This document shows, piece by piece, positions 1-10,171 of a stretch of DNA of 64,000 bases. Numbering within the stretch: the stretch's first letter is position 1; each line of letters begins with the position of its first letter. The notes under the pieces are model-generated. The model was not told the origin of the DNA. It made no database searches and was given only the letters and a program-made list of their open reading frames with translations. A program made the translations under genes and the position numbers. The stretch is from Nilaparvata lugens (lineage: Eukaryota; Arthropoda; Insecta; Hemiptera; Delphacidae). The stretch spans positions 5,375,162-5,439,161 of the forward strand of contig NC_052518.1 of assembly GCF_014356525.2 (NCBI RefSeq), written 5' to 3'.

Positions 1-272
1 CACCAGATCTCGAAAACGGCTCTAACGATTCTCACGAAATTCAGAACATAGTATGCTTATAATATAAAGATTCGATTGCACTAGATCTCATCCCTGGGAA
101 ATTTCGCTGAAGAACATTAGAAGGATAATTATTATTCATCCTTGGAAAAACAAATGATAATAATTATTTCGTCGTCTGTTGATGATGGAAGTGAGTGAGC
201 GAGTTCATGTGTGTGGGACAGTGCCAAAATTATGACAGCTGTTGAACTTTTGTAATCATTCATCAGGTACTT

Positions 273-412
273 AGTGCCGGTTGCAAAAAAGCCGGGTTAT
301 TTTCAATCCTGATTAATTCCAGTAAATCCATCTTTTTGAAATGGTCTTCTCTGATTTGGTTCACGTGAAGTTAATCAGGATTAAAATTAAACCGGCTTTT
401 GTGCAACTGGGC
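273..412. mobile_element. Hairpin MITE, family C, diverged copy
   Basis: The two ends are inverted copies: GTGCCGGTTGCAAAAAAGCC on the left and the complement of GGCTTTTGTGCAACTGGGC on the right. The inner arms share an ATCCTGATTAA motif. Two better-preserved copies lie at 2052-2194 and 7962-8113. The element is non-coding and would be mobilised in trans. The source transposase cannot be named. Confidence 0.7.
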
Positions 413-574
413 CTTTGTGAGGGAAATTTTTGCATTCCTCTGGGAATTAATCTCAATTTACTGTTATTAGATGGAACATTTCTGTATGGATGTTATTATA
501 ATTTCTTCTTTCGTAATAAATTGTTTATGCTTTTGTACTCCATATGGTCCCCGACATTACCTCTTTATATATAC

Positions 575-635
<61 letters not shown>

Positions 636-1116
636 TCACTATACTCTCTATACGTTCTGCTCCAATACCGATTGGCGTTTTGGTTAAGATCAAAGTGTAG
701 TGTAGAGTAATTATTGTGCTCTATTTGCAACTCATTTCCAGCTTTCTTGTAGAATGTAAATTAGAAAATGGTCCAGCTTAGCATGCTCAAATATTGACTA
801 GACCAGATTGAGCTCTGCTACTATTGAGATTGTATCAATTTGCCGGCGGTAGCAAAACTTTGACTAGTATACTGTATACCACATACTAGTTTCAAAATCA
901 AGGACAAAGCACTGTTTGGGTAGACTTGGCAGTAATGAGATCACGTGCCAACATATGTGCAAGTTTGAAAGCTTTCATGTGTGGAAACTCATTAACGTCT
1001 GTCTCTTACACACAATGAGACCGATATTAAAACATTGGTGTGTGTTGTATTGTATGACCTACTCCGATACTGCTCCACAATAATCGATTGACAGAGCTTC
1101 AGTTGGAATATACTTT
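413..1116. other. No gene recognised; AT-rich spacer
   Basis: Apart from the TA array inside it, I see no splice-flanked coding block, RNA gene or repeat shared with the rest of the window. Short frames across 341-710 are driven by the TA array and are not credible proteins. Confidence 0.5.
581..634. repeat. (TA)27 microsatellite
   Basis: This is an uninterrupted run of 27 TA dinucleotides. It produces the isoleucine-tyrosine runs seen in two overlapping spurious reading frames. Confidence 0.97.
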
Positions 1117-1572
1117 AGGGCATTGTTCCTGGGTAAAAAACATATATAAAGTATATAAATATTTTATTATATATATTCAAGTGTCCCCACACAGGGTAGC
1201 CTATAGGGAACACATATTAGAAATTAGGAAACAATATTGTATTTGATTTTTGGAATGCATTGATTGTATAATTATTTTTTTGAATAAGAATTTGAATTTG
1301 AATTTGAAAATTTGAAATATCTGAATATCATATTTAAATTGTCCGGAAGTCTTCAGTTACTCACACAGCGGCCATTTTGCCTTTTTCACTCATTATTTTT
1401 TCCAAATAATGGCTGAAATCAAATAAATTCAATTTCGTATGTTTAACCATTATTTAGAAAAAAAAATAATAAGTGAAAAAAGCAAAATGACCGCTGTGTA
1501 AGTAACTGAAGACTTGCGGACAATTTAAATATGATATTTAGATATGTTTCTTACCCAGGAACAATGCCCTAG
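1117..1572. mobile_element. Hairpin element with a retro tail inserted in its left arm
   Basis: The outer ends are inverted copies of AGGGCATTGTTCCTGGGTAA (1118-1137 and the complement near 1552-1571). An inner stem joins TATCATATTTAAATTGTCC near 1325 with its complement near 1521-1540. The stem continues through the CAGCGGCCATTTTGC motif. The arms are continuous except for about 175 bp near 1141-1312 present only on the left, which reads as a later insertion. No coding capacity is seen. Confidence 0.75.
1141..1312 (+). mobile_element. Truncated non-LTR retrotransposon 3' end
   Basis: The segment ends in AATAAGAATTTGAATTTGAA, a (GAATTT)n tail typical of insect LINE 3' ends. A similar tail follows AGAAATAAATTTGAATTTG at 15220-15250. 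It interrupts the left arm of the hairpin at 1117-1572, giving the order of events. No reverse transcriptase residues remain. Confidence 0.6.
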
Positions 1573-1602
1573 AGCATTGGTAGGGAGTGCGTAAACATTC
1601 TG

Positions 1603-2006
1603 TATAGTGAGGTCCACGTTATAATGGCAGTGGAAGAACAGCGTTGCCGATTCTCCGCCTTGCCGCTGCCTTCTATCAGAGACAAACGAAAGAGTACCTT
1701 CTATAGAGGATAGCTGATACCGGTATATGTGATGTAATATTAACTGTTCATTCTTGTTTAAAATAATCAATTATATTTCAATCATCAAGTAAGTATATTT
1801 TTTAATGATTTAATAACAAATTTTCATATTGGAGATTAAATATTTTGATACTCAATTATGTTCCTACATTGTTAAAAAACGATCTCACAACGTTGGGAAG
1901 GTAGAAAAGAATAGCGCTATCTGGTAACTGGTTTGTCGAATGATAGACAAGGATAGCAACACCAATGTTATTCAAATACTGCCATTATAACGTGGACCTC
2001 ACTAGA
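1603..2006. mobile_element. MITE family A, full copy
   Basis: It starts TAGTGAGGTCCACGTTATAA (1605) and ends with the inverted complement at 2004. The two interior halves differ: the left carries a TTGCCGATTCTCCGCCTTG block, the right a GATAGACAAGGATAGCAA block. Length is about 400 bp. Most copies are bounded by TATA, consistent with a TA target, so a Tc1/mariner-type source is possible but unproved. Confidence 0.9.
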
Positions 2007-2051
2007 GGTTGTTTCTCAGCTACAGTTTTAAGAGTCTCCTCTAGGAGTCTA

Positions 2052-2194
2052 AGGCCTTGTTGCACAAAAGCGGGTTAAATTTTAACCGTGATTAATTTCA
2101 CGAGAACCAATCAGAGAAGGCCTTTTTGATAAAAGACGGCTTCTCGTGGAATTAATAATGATTAACATTTAACCGGCTTTTGTGCAACCGGCAC
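2052..2194. mobile_element. Hairpin MITE, family C
   Basis: It is a near-perfect hairpin: TTGCACAAAAGCGGGTTAAA on the left and the complement of TTTAACCGGCTTTTGTGCAA on the right, meeting at an ACCAATCAGAGAAGGC motif. CTAGGAGT occurs on both sides (2041-2048 and 2194-2201) and may be an 8-bp target duplication as in hAT elements. The left copy is offset by four bases, so this is tentative. Confidence 0.85.
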
Positions 2195-2204
2195 TAGGAG
2201 TTTC

Positions 2205-2847
2205 TTAAGGCTGTGCAAAGGCTAAAAATAAACTTTCTACTCGTGATATTTTTCAAAGTTTTTCGATTTGTATATCATCAAGCTATCAAAATGAAAAAGT
2301 TTTCTCAGAAAAAAACAATTTTTTTCTGATCATTACTTTTTGAGATAGCGCCTAAAATTTAAATTTTTGGGACAGAACATTTCAAATTCGGTAAAAGATA
2401 AATCCATAAGATTTAGAGGATAGATCCTTCATGGTATTGTTGATCTGGTAAAACAAAAATTTTCTGAAAATATCAGTTTTTAAGATAGTTATTCTATTTA
2501 CTAAAAATAATAACCAAAAATAACTTTCAGTTGAGTTATTCTTGGGTATTTTTGGTAAATTGAATAACGTTCTTAAAAATTGATATTTTTAGAATATGTT
2601 TGTTTTACTAGATCAACAATACCATGAAGATCCACTAAATCTCATAGATTTATCTCTTACCGAATTTGAAATGTTCTGTCCCAAAAATTTAAACTTTAGG
2701 CGCTCATTTTTCAAAAAGTAATGATCAGAAAAAAAATGTTTCCCTGAGAAAACTTTTTCATTTTGATAGCTTGATGATATACAGATCGAAAAACTTTGAA
2801 AAATATCACGAGTAGAAAGTTTATTTTTAGCCTTTGCACAGCCTTAA
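2205..2847. mobile_element. Foldback element in a TTAA site, family D
   Basis: Arms of about 300 bp are inverted copies beginning GGCTGTGCAAAGGCTAAAAA. TTAA borders both ends (2205-2208 and 2844-2847). TTAA duplication is the hallmark of piggyBac-class transposases, so a non-autonomous piggyBac-like element is the likely reading. No transposase frame is present; minus-strand frames in the arms are incidental. Confidence 0.8.
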
Positions 2848-3192
2848 GGTAGAAGACTGCTCCAAAACAAATGTTATCAGGTTTAGAATTGTACTCGTAC
2901 CTACAAGTGTGACTTGAGTATAAATAACTTTTCATTGCACTTTATTCTGATTAATTCGTTTCTGACTTGGTTGGATAGGAGCTGTCATAAACAGTTTACT
3001 GAACAATAGAGAGCTCTCTTGCTCTCTTCAAGCCAATTAACCCCCTGCAATTCACTTGCGCTGAATCTAGCGCACTCGATCGATCAAACTCATGAAACAA
3101 CTCTCTTGAACAACACAGTTGACAGAAATTGAAATCAATTGCGCATATTTTCATCACTCATTCTTATACATTACATTCTATTATTTCGCAAG
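2848..3192. other. Spacer or intron 5' of the candidate exon
   Basis: No repeat family is recognised. The last 40 bases are pyrimidine-rich and end in TATTTCGCAAG, a plausible splice acceptor for the exon that follows. Confidence 0.4.
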
Positions 3193-3307
3193 TGATTGAT
3201 AAGGGCGAGATCATATCAAGCGTTTTCAGAGTAATACAGGATTTTGACGCGTCATACACTGCGGAACCGATGCTCCCTCCCATCATGCAGTTCCATATGA
3301 CGAACAA
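3193..3307 (+). CDS. Candidate internal exon of an unrecognised gene
   Basis: After the acceptor-like TATTTCGCAAG, an open frame encodes about 38 residues beginning VIDKGEIISSVFRVIQDFD and ending PIMQFHMTN. It runs to a donor-like GTAAAC at 3308. It ends with two bases of a split codon, and the next candidate exon (4556) begins with the one base needed. I do not recognise the protein. The phase match and mixed amino-acid composition support it; the short length and weak donor argue against. It could be a chance frame. Confidence 0.4.
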
Positions 3308-3327
3308 GTAAACAAGCTCTCCGATTG

Positions 3328-3636
3328 GCGCTATCCTTTTCTAGTTCCGCAACGTTTCCAGATCGTTCTTAACAATGTAGAAATATAATCTATTATTAGA
3401 ATATTTCATCTCTATTATTTCAGAATATTTCACCTCAATCATGAAAATTCATTATTCAAAAATTGAAAAATATATTTCCTTGACGAACAAAATTCAATTT
3501 ATCATTTTCAACAAGAAAAAACACTTAATATATTAGATCAGTATCAGTTATAGAGGGAACTGACAAAAGCAGAGAATCGGCAACGCTGTTCTCCCATCTT
3601 TCTTCACTGTCATTATCATTTGGACCTCATTTTAGT
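3328..3636. mobile_element. MITE family A, 5'-truncated copy
   Basis: It aligns by eye with the interior and one end of family A: CTATCCTTTTCTAG, then AACAATGTAGAAATATAAT, then GGCAACGCTGTTCTCC, ending CATTATCATTTGGACCTCAT. One terminal repeat is missing and the other is mutated. It sits just inside the putative intron after 3307. Confidence 0.75.
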
Positions 3637-3837
3637 CACAAAGCTGTTGAGCGTTGTCATACTGATAAGGTGATAATATGCCTTACCAAATAGAGGTTTT
3701 CAAAGGAGAAATTTGTATGGTGTCATAGTATATACATTTGGTAAACACAGAATTAGAAAGAAAGAAGCATCAAATAATATGTAATAGAAACATTTAAGAA
3801 TGTTGATTTTTCGTGATAAAAATCTCCTAATAGAATA

Positions 3838-3898
3838 TCCGGTCTGCAAGGTGATTTACAGCATTTAATTGGGATTTTCGTTTAATAATAATTATTTA
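3838..3898. mobile_element. Fragment of the hairpin family seen at 10876-11086
   Basis: AAGGTGATTTACAGCATTTA followed by GATTTTCGTTTAATAATAAT matches the right arm of the hairpin at 10876-11086 almost base for base. Only about 60 bp remain, cut off by the LINE end that follows. Confidence 0.6.
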
Positions 3899-4360
3899 TA
3901 TATTAGTATTAGTATTAGTATTATTTCATCCACTGACCACCTGTAAAAGGGGTATAAGGATATGTCAATTTGTCATTAATCAAACAGTAACATGTTTTCT
4001 ATCTTCTCAAACCTCCATCTTGAGGTTTGTAAAAATCTTTGTATTCCTCCACTGAGTAGGCACATATGGATAGCAGCTCTTTTTTCAATAGAAATCTGAA
4101 AGCTTTACCTGACTTTTCGTTTATGTGAGATGGCAATAAGTTGTACATCCGGATACCTGAACTCCTCACCCCTCGCTCATACATAGTACTACGGTGTGCA
4201 TCATCTCTCAAATTATTCCTGTATCTGGTCGAATATTGGTGAAATGTTTCTCCTGTATTAAATTCATTTATGTGTTTTTTTAAAAAGCAGATTGTTTCCA
4301 GAATATATAGGCTAGGAAGTGGGAGAATTCAAAGTTTTTTGAAATAGGGCCTACAACTAG
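3899..4360 (-). pseudogene. LINE 3' fragment: C-terminal end of a non-LTR retrotransposon polyprotein
   Basis: Read on the minus strand, the frame begins CRPYFKKL, has a stop at 4329-4331, then continues ILPLPSLYILETICFLKKH, later YSTRYRNNLRDDAHRS, ending at 3999. The LPSLYI and TRYRNNLR signatures are what I know from the region after the reverse transcriptase domain in Jockey/CR1-like insect LINEs. The 3' end carries a (TACTAA)n-type tail near 3902-3925. The element is 5'-truncated with one in-frame stop, hence dead. Confidence 0.8.
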
Positions 4361-4408
4361 TTCGTATATTATACGATTCGTATATTTTACGAGTTCGTAT
4401 ACTATTAG

Positions 4409-4460
4409 TATATATATATATATAATATATATATATATATTATATATATATATATATATA

Positions 4461-4490
<30 letters not shown>
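4409..4490. repeat. TA-rich microsatellite, interrupted
   Basis: About 80 bp of TA repeats with two or three interruptions (TAATAT, TCTATA). It adjoins the 5' truncation point of the LINE fragment and lies inside the putative intron. Confidence 0.95.
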
Positions 4491-4491
<1 letters not shown>

Positions 4492-4555
4492 TTGAACCTG
4501 CAATTAATATATAGATCGATTTTCAAATTAAAGCCTACTTCATTCTAAATTTTAG

Positions 4556-4653
4556 AACAGAGGTAATGGAGTTAGACGTATTAGGTATTACACAAAGTGA
4601 AGCGAAAAAGGATAAAAAAGTACTCAAGTATAGATGTCCACGTGGTACACATG
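4556..4653 (+). CDS. Candidate internal exon of the same unrecognised gene
   Basis: Following CTAAATTTTAG, an open frame reads TEVMELDVLGITQSEAKK and continues to KYRCPRGTH. GT donors are available at 4645 (CGTG|GTACAC) and 4654 (CATG|GTACAG); either leaves one base, which is what the terminal exon at 5312 needs. Its first base completes the codon split at 3307. An ATG at 4566 with a TAA at 4668 also makes a free-standing 34-codon frame, so a short independent frame cannot be excluded. Product unknown. Confidence 0.4.
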
Positions 4654-5311
4654 GTACAGATACAGTATAATCCTTATTTTCTCTGGAACTCAGTATTGAT
4701 ATATCTTTCTTATAGTTTCAAATTATTATAAATTTCAATTTCATATGCTGCTCAACCACTTCAATCACATACGAGGTTAATTTTGGATGAAATTACCGAA
4801 CTTGAAGCAACTCCATGTCTCACTTTATTACTTTATAACAAATAATACGTACTCTTCTTAACTTTCATTAAAAATAAAAATAGAACAGTGATGCAATTAA
4901 AAATTGTTTTAACCGGGTAAAAACTCTTTGATCTTCTACTTGACCCAATTTGATATATCACTGTTCCAGCTCGACATGAGGCGGTTATTAGATTTTAAAA
5001 ACTTGGTGATCCTTGACAGATTTCAGTGGAAGTAGAGATTCACCTCGGTTCTCGAAAATTGAACATGCGAGATCGAATTCCAAATCTGCACATGCCACTT
5101 TTCGTATTAATAGTTGACTATTAATTGGTTGCGAACTTTCATTGGAATGGCGAACGCAGTTGAATGTGCTGTCAGATCCCGACACCTATAGTCGGTCCAA
5201 CTTCTTAATTGGATTATTTTCACTCTGTCACTTGTTCTAGATCATTGAATTAATTTATCATATCAACTTTTATTGCTTTTCTAATAGCTTTTAATTCTCA
5301 TTTGTTCACAG

Positions 5312-5481
5312 CTGACTACAAAAAGGAACTGCAAAGTCGACGGGAGGAGCTTTTGGCACTGGATGACCTTGAAATTGATCTTAATTCGATTCTCGACCGG
5401 CGATCAAAGTACACAATAGATCTCGTGGACGAGCCATTGAATGGCATATCTGGATCATTCAGAAAGCTGGAAGTTGATTGA
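5312..5481 (+). CDS. Terminal exon of an unrecognised protein-coding gene
   Basis: A clean acceptor (TTCTCATTTGTTCACAG) precedes an open frame of 55 codons starting DYKKELQSRREELLALDDLE and ending FRKLEVD with TGA at 5479-5481. The first 30 residues are highly charged and probably helical, followed by a YTIDLVDEP segment. An AATAAA lies about 90 bp downstream. Codon use is less AT-skewed than the surroundings, as expected of real coding sequence. I do not recognise the family. Introns upstream are filled with transposon remains. Confidence 0.7.
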
Positions 5482-5567
5482 TCATTCATTTCTCATCACT
5501 TATTCTAATATATTATTATTTTTATTCATGTAGATTGTAAAAGCAATATCAACTTGTTCAAACCTCT

Positions 5568-5573
5568 AATAAA
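5568..5573 (+). promoter_or_regulatory. AATAAA polyadenylation signal
   Basis: A canonical AATAAA occurs 87 bp after the TGA of the terminal exon, giving a short 3' UTR typical of compact insect transcripts. Confidence 0.6.
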
Positions 5574-5664
5574 ACTATCATAATCAAAAATAATTTGATT
5601 TATTTTTTACATTGATGATCACATTGATTTATGGGTTTTATGAAAGGAAGGGTACGTGTTACAA

Positions 5665-5845
5665 TAACTCTTGTCCAGACAAGACAAGACATGATCAGAC
5701 ACGTTTAGTCACAATACTTCACATAGTTGCTTGTGACGCAACTCACACTGATTAGTCATTGCAATTAGACATGTCTTCATAAGCAACTATGTGAGGTATT
5801 GTGACTAAACGTGACTTAATGTGACTAGTCTTATCTTGACTAAAC
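5665..5845. mobile_element. Hairpin repeat
   Basis: ACACGTTTAGTCACAATACT near 5699 is followed by its inverted counterpart ending near 5813, each with a CATAGTTGCTT extension, and weaker pairing farther out (GACAAGACAAGAC versus GTCTTATCTTGAC). It abuts the family D foldback and may be a MITE. No coding frame. Confidence 0.55.
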
Positions 5846-5860
5846 GGTGTACACTCAGCC

Positions 5861-6482
5861 TTAAGGCTAAAAATAAACTTTCTACTGGTGATATTTTTCA
5901 TAGTTTTTCGATTTGTATATCATCAAGCTATCAAAATGAAAAAGCTCTCGCAGGAAAACATGTTTTTTCCGAACATTACTTTAAGAGATATGAGCGCCTA
6001 AAGTTCAAATTTTTGGGACAGAACTTTTCAAATTCGGTAAGAAATAAAGACATGAGATTTCGTGGATAAATTCTTCATGGTATTGATGATTGAATGAATC
6101 AACAATTTTCTGAAAATATCAATTTTTAATAAAGTTATTCAATTTACCAAAAATAACTTTTTTGAGTTATTTTTGGTCATTTATAGTAAATTGGATAACT
6201 TTCTCAAAAATTAATATGTTCAAAACATTTTTGTTTCATTAAATCAACAATACCATGAAGAATTTATCCTCTGAATCTCATGGATTTATATTTTACCGAA
6301 TTTGAAATGTTCTGTCCCCAAATTTTTAACTTCAGGCGCTCATATCTCAAAAAGTAATGATCAGAAAAAAATGTTTTCCTGAGAAAACTTTTTCATTTTG
6401 ATAGCTTGATGATATACAAATAGAAAAACTTTGAAAAATATCACCAGTAGAGAGTTTATTTTTAGCCTTTGCACAGCCTTAA
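5861..6482. mobile_element. Foldback element in a TTAA site, family D, second copy
   Basis: It is homologous to 2205-2847 along both arms. The right end preserves CCTTTGCACAGCCTTAAGG, while the left end has lost about 12 bases (CCTTAAGGCTAAAAATAAAC). TTAA occurs at both ends (5861-5864 and 6479-6482). The plus-strand frame at 5821-6069 is an artefact of the arm. Confidence 0.8.
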
Positions 6483-6677
6483 GGAAGTTGATCGGCTATT
6501 TAACTTCATGGATTATCATTTTTGCGCGTCTCATTGAGTGAAAAATCGGAGTGTTACTCATTAAAACTTCAATAGAAAGAGAAGCGAAACATTGACAAAA
6601 TACAAATTGTATATTTTTGTACATAGCGCATCTGTCATAATTTATTGATAAATAACAATACACTAATAGACAGATTA

Positions 6678-6960
6678 ATAGATTGATTGATTGAGTACTT
6701 TATTTATGTAGATTACAATATACTGGCTTATACACTTATTATACAATAGCTTACAATACAGCAAAATTATAGATGAATATACATAATATAGACTAAGAAA
6801 ATAATTATTGAACTGTATATGATATGAAAAAGTAATTTGTAATATATTAACTATAGATAATTATATTGTTATGCATCTACATAAATTGGCGGAGCTTTGG
6901 ACATATCAATGTCCATTCTTCGGAAAGATTATTAAAAATATCCTCCCCACTAACTCTCTA
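6678..6960 (-). mobile_element. Retrotransposon 3' end, reverse orientation
   Basis: ATTGATTGATTGATTGAGTA at the left is the complement of a (TCAA)n tail. The following GTAGATTACAATATACTGGC block recurs almost identically at 45330-45545 and, diverged, at 10562-10830. This shared 3' region marks one LINE or SINE family; no coding part is left. Confidence 0.65.
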
Positions 6961-7498
6961 CCAAAACGTTAATTTAATTAATTAAACTAAGGATTTATTT
7001 ATTAATGGAAATATTGTAAAAGTTTTAATTAATATAATATTTAAGAGAAAAAAAACAGAAAATTGATAGAGTAAAATAATTATATAGGTAGATAAGATCA
7101 AATTATTGATTACCCTGATCTACTTTCAGTAATATACATGGAGAAACACTGCAGGACAGATACATCCTACATTTCCAGATAGACTGATTAAAACATGAAT
7201 AACATTATAGAAATAGAGAAAGAAGGACATTTTTAAGATTCATGAGAAAGAAATAGCAGTGTTTCTCGATCTTCATTTGGTGACTCACCTTTGAAGGTAG
7301 AATGTATCTGAATTATAGAAGGTTTCTTCACCCCCTCTCAATACCTCTATTATAGATATTCCATTTCATCTACTTCATCCACACAATCAAATAAATGATT
7401 GGTAGAGAAACAACAGGATGGTCTCAAATCTGTTTCTCTTTCTAATTTTGATAGTACAATAGTCTGAGTGATGTTATGTGAACATTTGTATTAATAAA
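6961..7498. other. No feature recognised
   Basis: AT-rich single-copy-looking sequence within this window, without exon-like frames or clear inverted repeats. Confidence 0.5.
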
Positions 7499-7715
7499 TA
7501 GGAGGTAACCCATGCTCCGCAAGGTCAATTTTAAAACTTGTCATAATGAAATTTTGAAGAAGTGAAAATAGGCCTATAACCATCCTCTGTTGATTAAGAA
7601 TCTATATGCAAAACTTCAAGTTAATCAGACGTGTAGTTGAGACGTGATGATGCGTCAAACATACTTCTATCCCGTACGTGTATAAGCCAGTTCTTTACTT
7701 TTTTATAATTTATAG
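7499..7715 (+). mobile_element. Dispersed repeat family G, single unit
   Basis: It starts AGGTAACCCATGCTCCGCAA, has the internal landmark GACGTGATGATGCGTCAAAC and ends near TATAAGCCAGTTCTTTAC. The same order of blocks recurs at 12085, 12299, 24652, 25045, 41143 and, inverted, 48684-49090. The transposon class is unresolved: no terminal inverted repeat is evident. Confidence 0.7.
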
Positions 7716-7799
7716 TAAAAAAATGTACAGTCAAGAGTCAAAATATAAATTATACCAAAAATCTAGTACTGTAACTGGGTTAATCCATGGATTTCATCA

Positions 7800-7945
7800 T
7801 TTTTTTGTGAAAAATAAAAATTGCTCAAACTTCGTGATCTTATGGTATTTGATGCGAGAAACACGAATCTGGAATCATATTTGCAAAATTCCTTACCGTT
7901 CAGGAGATATGACCATTTGAACATTTCAAAATTTTATGTTTGCAG
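7800..7945 (+). repeat. Single diverged unit of the 165-bp tandem repeat
   Basis: GATGCGAGAAACACGAATCTG followed by CCGTTCAGGAGATATGACCA matches the unit amplified at 13390-14560. It lies about 85 bp after a family G unit, as does the large array, suggesting both belong to one longer element. Confidence 0.7.
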
Positions 7946-7961
7946 CTTCAAAACTCACTAT

Positions 7962-8113
7962 GGCCCGGTTGCACAACAGCCGGTTAAATTTTAACCGTGA
8001 TTAATTTCACGAGAACCAATCAGAGAAGGCGTTTTTGAAAAGACAGCATCTCTGATTGGTTCTCGTGGAATTAATCACGGTTAAAATTTAACCGGCTGTT
8101 GTGCAACCGGCAC
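7962..8113. mobile_element. Hairpin MITE, family C, best copy
   Basis: An almost perfect palindrome about 150 bp long: CCCGGTTGCACAACAGCCGG at the left pairs with CCGGCTGTTGTGCAACCGG at the right, with a short central spacer near 8040. It matches 2052-2194 closely, so it is comparatively young. Confidence 0.9.
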
Positions 8114-8114
8114 T

Positions 8115-8485
8115 CTGTATAGTAGCTGGGGGTGCAAAATTGGGCTCCGTCATTTCTCAGGTCCAGCTTTATCTATGGTGCAAATTTCAGCCAAATCTGA
8201 GATACTTTTTGTTCCAGTGTGTTTCACGATGGTTAATCAGAAAGGTGGAAAGATTAATCATTACACTTGAAAATGCATTAATTAATAGGAGAATATCAAA
8301 AAACTTCATAAATTTAGACAATAGAGGACAGAATCTAAGAAGTTTCTAATTTCCGAATTCCTAATGGAAACTGCAAATGGAGTAATGAGACACGTTTATT
8401 TCTGGTAGCATCTTCAATGGTGAAAGCAAGGGAAGGAATGATGAACTGAAAAGTTTCAGTCGAATTTTGAGCCTCCGTTAAATAG
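8115..8485. other. No feature recognised
   Basis: An 82-codon frame spans 8101-8349, but it starts inside the family C hairpin and has no supporting motif. I treat the stretch as non-coding. Confidence 0.45.
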
Positions 8486-9480
8486 TATATTTCGCACCTA
8501 GGGCCGAAAATGAGACTTTTCTGGCTCGAAATCGGTTTTCAAGTCCGATGCCGTAGGCCGAGGACTAGAAGAGATTGAGAGCCGGAAAAACATTTTTGCC
8601 CATGGTGAGAACGTTATTTTTCGCCACACAGAAAAATACAATATATTATAAAAATACAATAGTTGTCTATTATAAGCACTTCCGAAAGCAAAAGTGGAAG
8701 GTGATAGCCCTAGCAAATCTGAGGTAATCAGAATATCAGGAAATTGTCCAAGTATTTTTATTTTTTATTCTGATTTGTCTAAATAACCTAAAAGATTATG
8801 TTCAATTATGCAAGAAGTTGAGTTTATACTTTTTATTCTTCCAAATGACAATAAGATGATATTATTATAAATGTTTTAATTATTGAATGATAAACACAAA
8901 TAATGAAAAGTTTTTGATCAGCTGTTTTAGCACACTTGAAAATTGCCCAATCTGAATGTCAACGGAAGTTTAGGTTAAAAGTTCTATCCTACTCTGAAAA
9001 TCGAATTATTTGAATAGTTTATAATATATATCTTATTATCTGTATTTTATTCATCCAAATAAAATGATAGTAATTGCAGAATACTTTATTGAATTCTAGA
9101 AGCATAAAATGATTCCGTTTATCCACCATGTTCCGTGATAAACGCAGTACTAGGAGGTTTGAGGTTAGATTCTATTATACTCTGAAAATTGAATTTGAAT
9201 AGTTTATAATATCTCATTTGTATTTCATTCATCCAAATAAAATGATAGTATCTTATTGCAAAATACTTTATTCAATTCTAGAAGCATAAACTGATTCCGT
9301 TTCATAAACTATTTTGTAAACACGTTCACATCAAATCAGAATCAGCTGACTTCAAGGTTATTTTACAGCCCTAGGGCCGTAAAAATTTTACCGGCCTGGT
9401 CAGAAAACAATCACTTTCGGCCTCCATATGACGCACGTAAACCAGCTCATTACATCCAAGTGGGGCGAAAATGAAATTAC
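8486..9480. mobile_element. Degenerate element with inner tandem duplication
   Basis: CCTAGGGCCGAAAATGAGAC near 8496 and CCCTAGGGCCGTAAAAATTT near 9369 mark related modules. Between them a block of roughly 140-180 bp occurs twice in tandem (about 8982-9125 and 9165-9305), each with CATCCAAATAAAATGATAGT and AATTCTAGAAGCATAAA. I cannot assign the class; boundaries are approximate. Confidence 0.5.
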
Positions 9481-10171
9481 TGGATGATTTTGTAAAGATT
9501 ATCGTTTGTAAAGATTGAGATGCGACCTAGTTTCCGTAATTTTATTTATTTTAGTGGTTTGAATAAGCTCTATTTTCTTTCTATTGACATGTTTGCTTTA
9601 CATAGTTGTTGGAACTCACTACTGGCGCACAGGTTGTTCTTCGACGGTAGTGCCATTTTGTAAGTAAGAATATTTATTTTTCAATCTGTATTATTTTATG
9701 GCAAACTAGAATGAATTTTCAATGGTTAATAATTTAATTAGGAGTTCTTATAATTCTGGAAGATAGCGGAGTAACGAGATAATAGGCAGCCTAATTGATC
9801 ACCAAAGTAATAACACTGCGCCTCAAATTATTATTTGATACCGAGCATTTGCATCAGGCTCCTATCGATTGAGAGCTTTAACCACGAGAGGATCAACTCC
9901 TGATTGGCTTCAGGATAAGGTGAGGCATAATATAGCTATCACAGATTATAAACCATCGTATTTTCAACGATTTACAGTAAGCTGCTATATGACACAGTTA
10001 CTCCAAATGACTATCCATTCTCAAGCTATCGTCGATTTTATACGGTGACTTTCTGGAAAACCAGCCCAGTTTGACGTCGGTCCATTTTGTCGCCAGCCCA
10101 GTTTGACGCGGTCCCGACTTTCTCCTCAACCTCGTCACACCCTCCTTGTCTTTTTCCCTCTGTCTATATAC
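9481..10171. other. No gene recognised
   Basis: AT-rich sequence with a more GC-rich end (10050-10150) in which AGCCCAGTTTGACG occurs twice. No coding block or RNA gene is supported. Confidence 0.45.

Noticed and set aside
341..710. Two overlapping plus-strand reading frames of 119 and 79 codons
   Set aside because: Both are carried through by the (TA)27 array and have alternating isoleucine/tyrosine runs; no start context, domain or splice support.
5020..5103. A further exon (ISVEVEIHLGSRKLN...) between 4665 and 5312
   Set aside because: It has an acceptor and joins in phase with a donor at 4665, but its only good donor leaves phase 0, which does not fit the terminal exon at 5312. The simpler three-exon model skips it. 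It remains a possible alternative exon.
4988..5185. Minus-strand 65-codon frame opposite the candidate gene
   Set aside because: No motif, no polyadenylation signal and it opposes the better-supported plus-strand gene.
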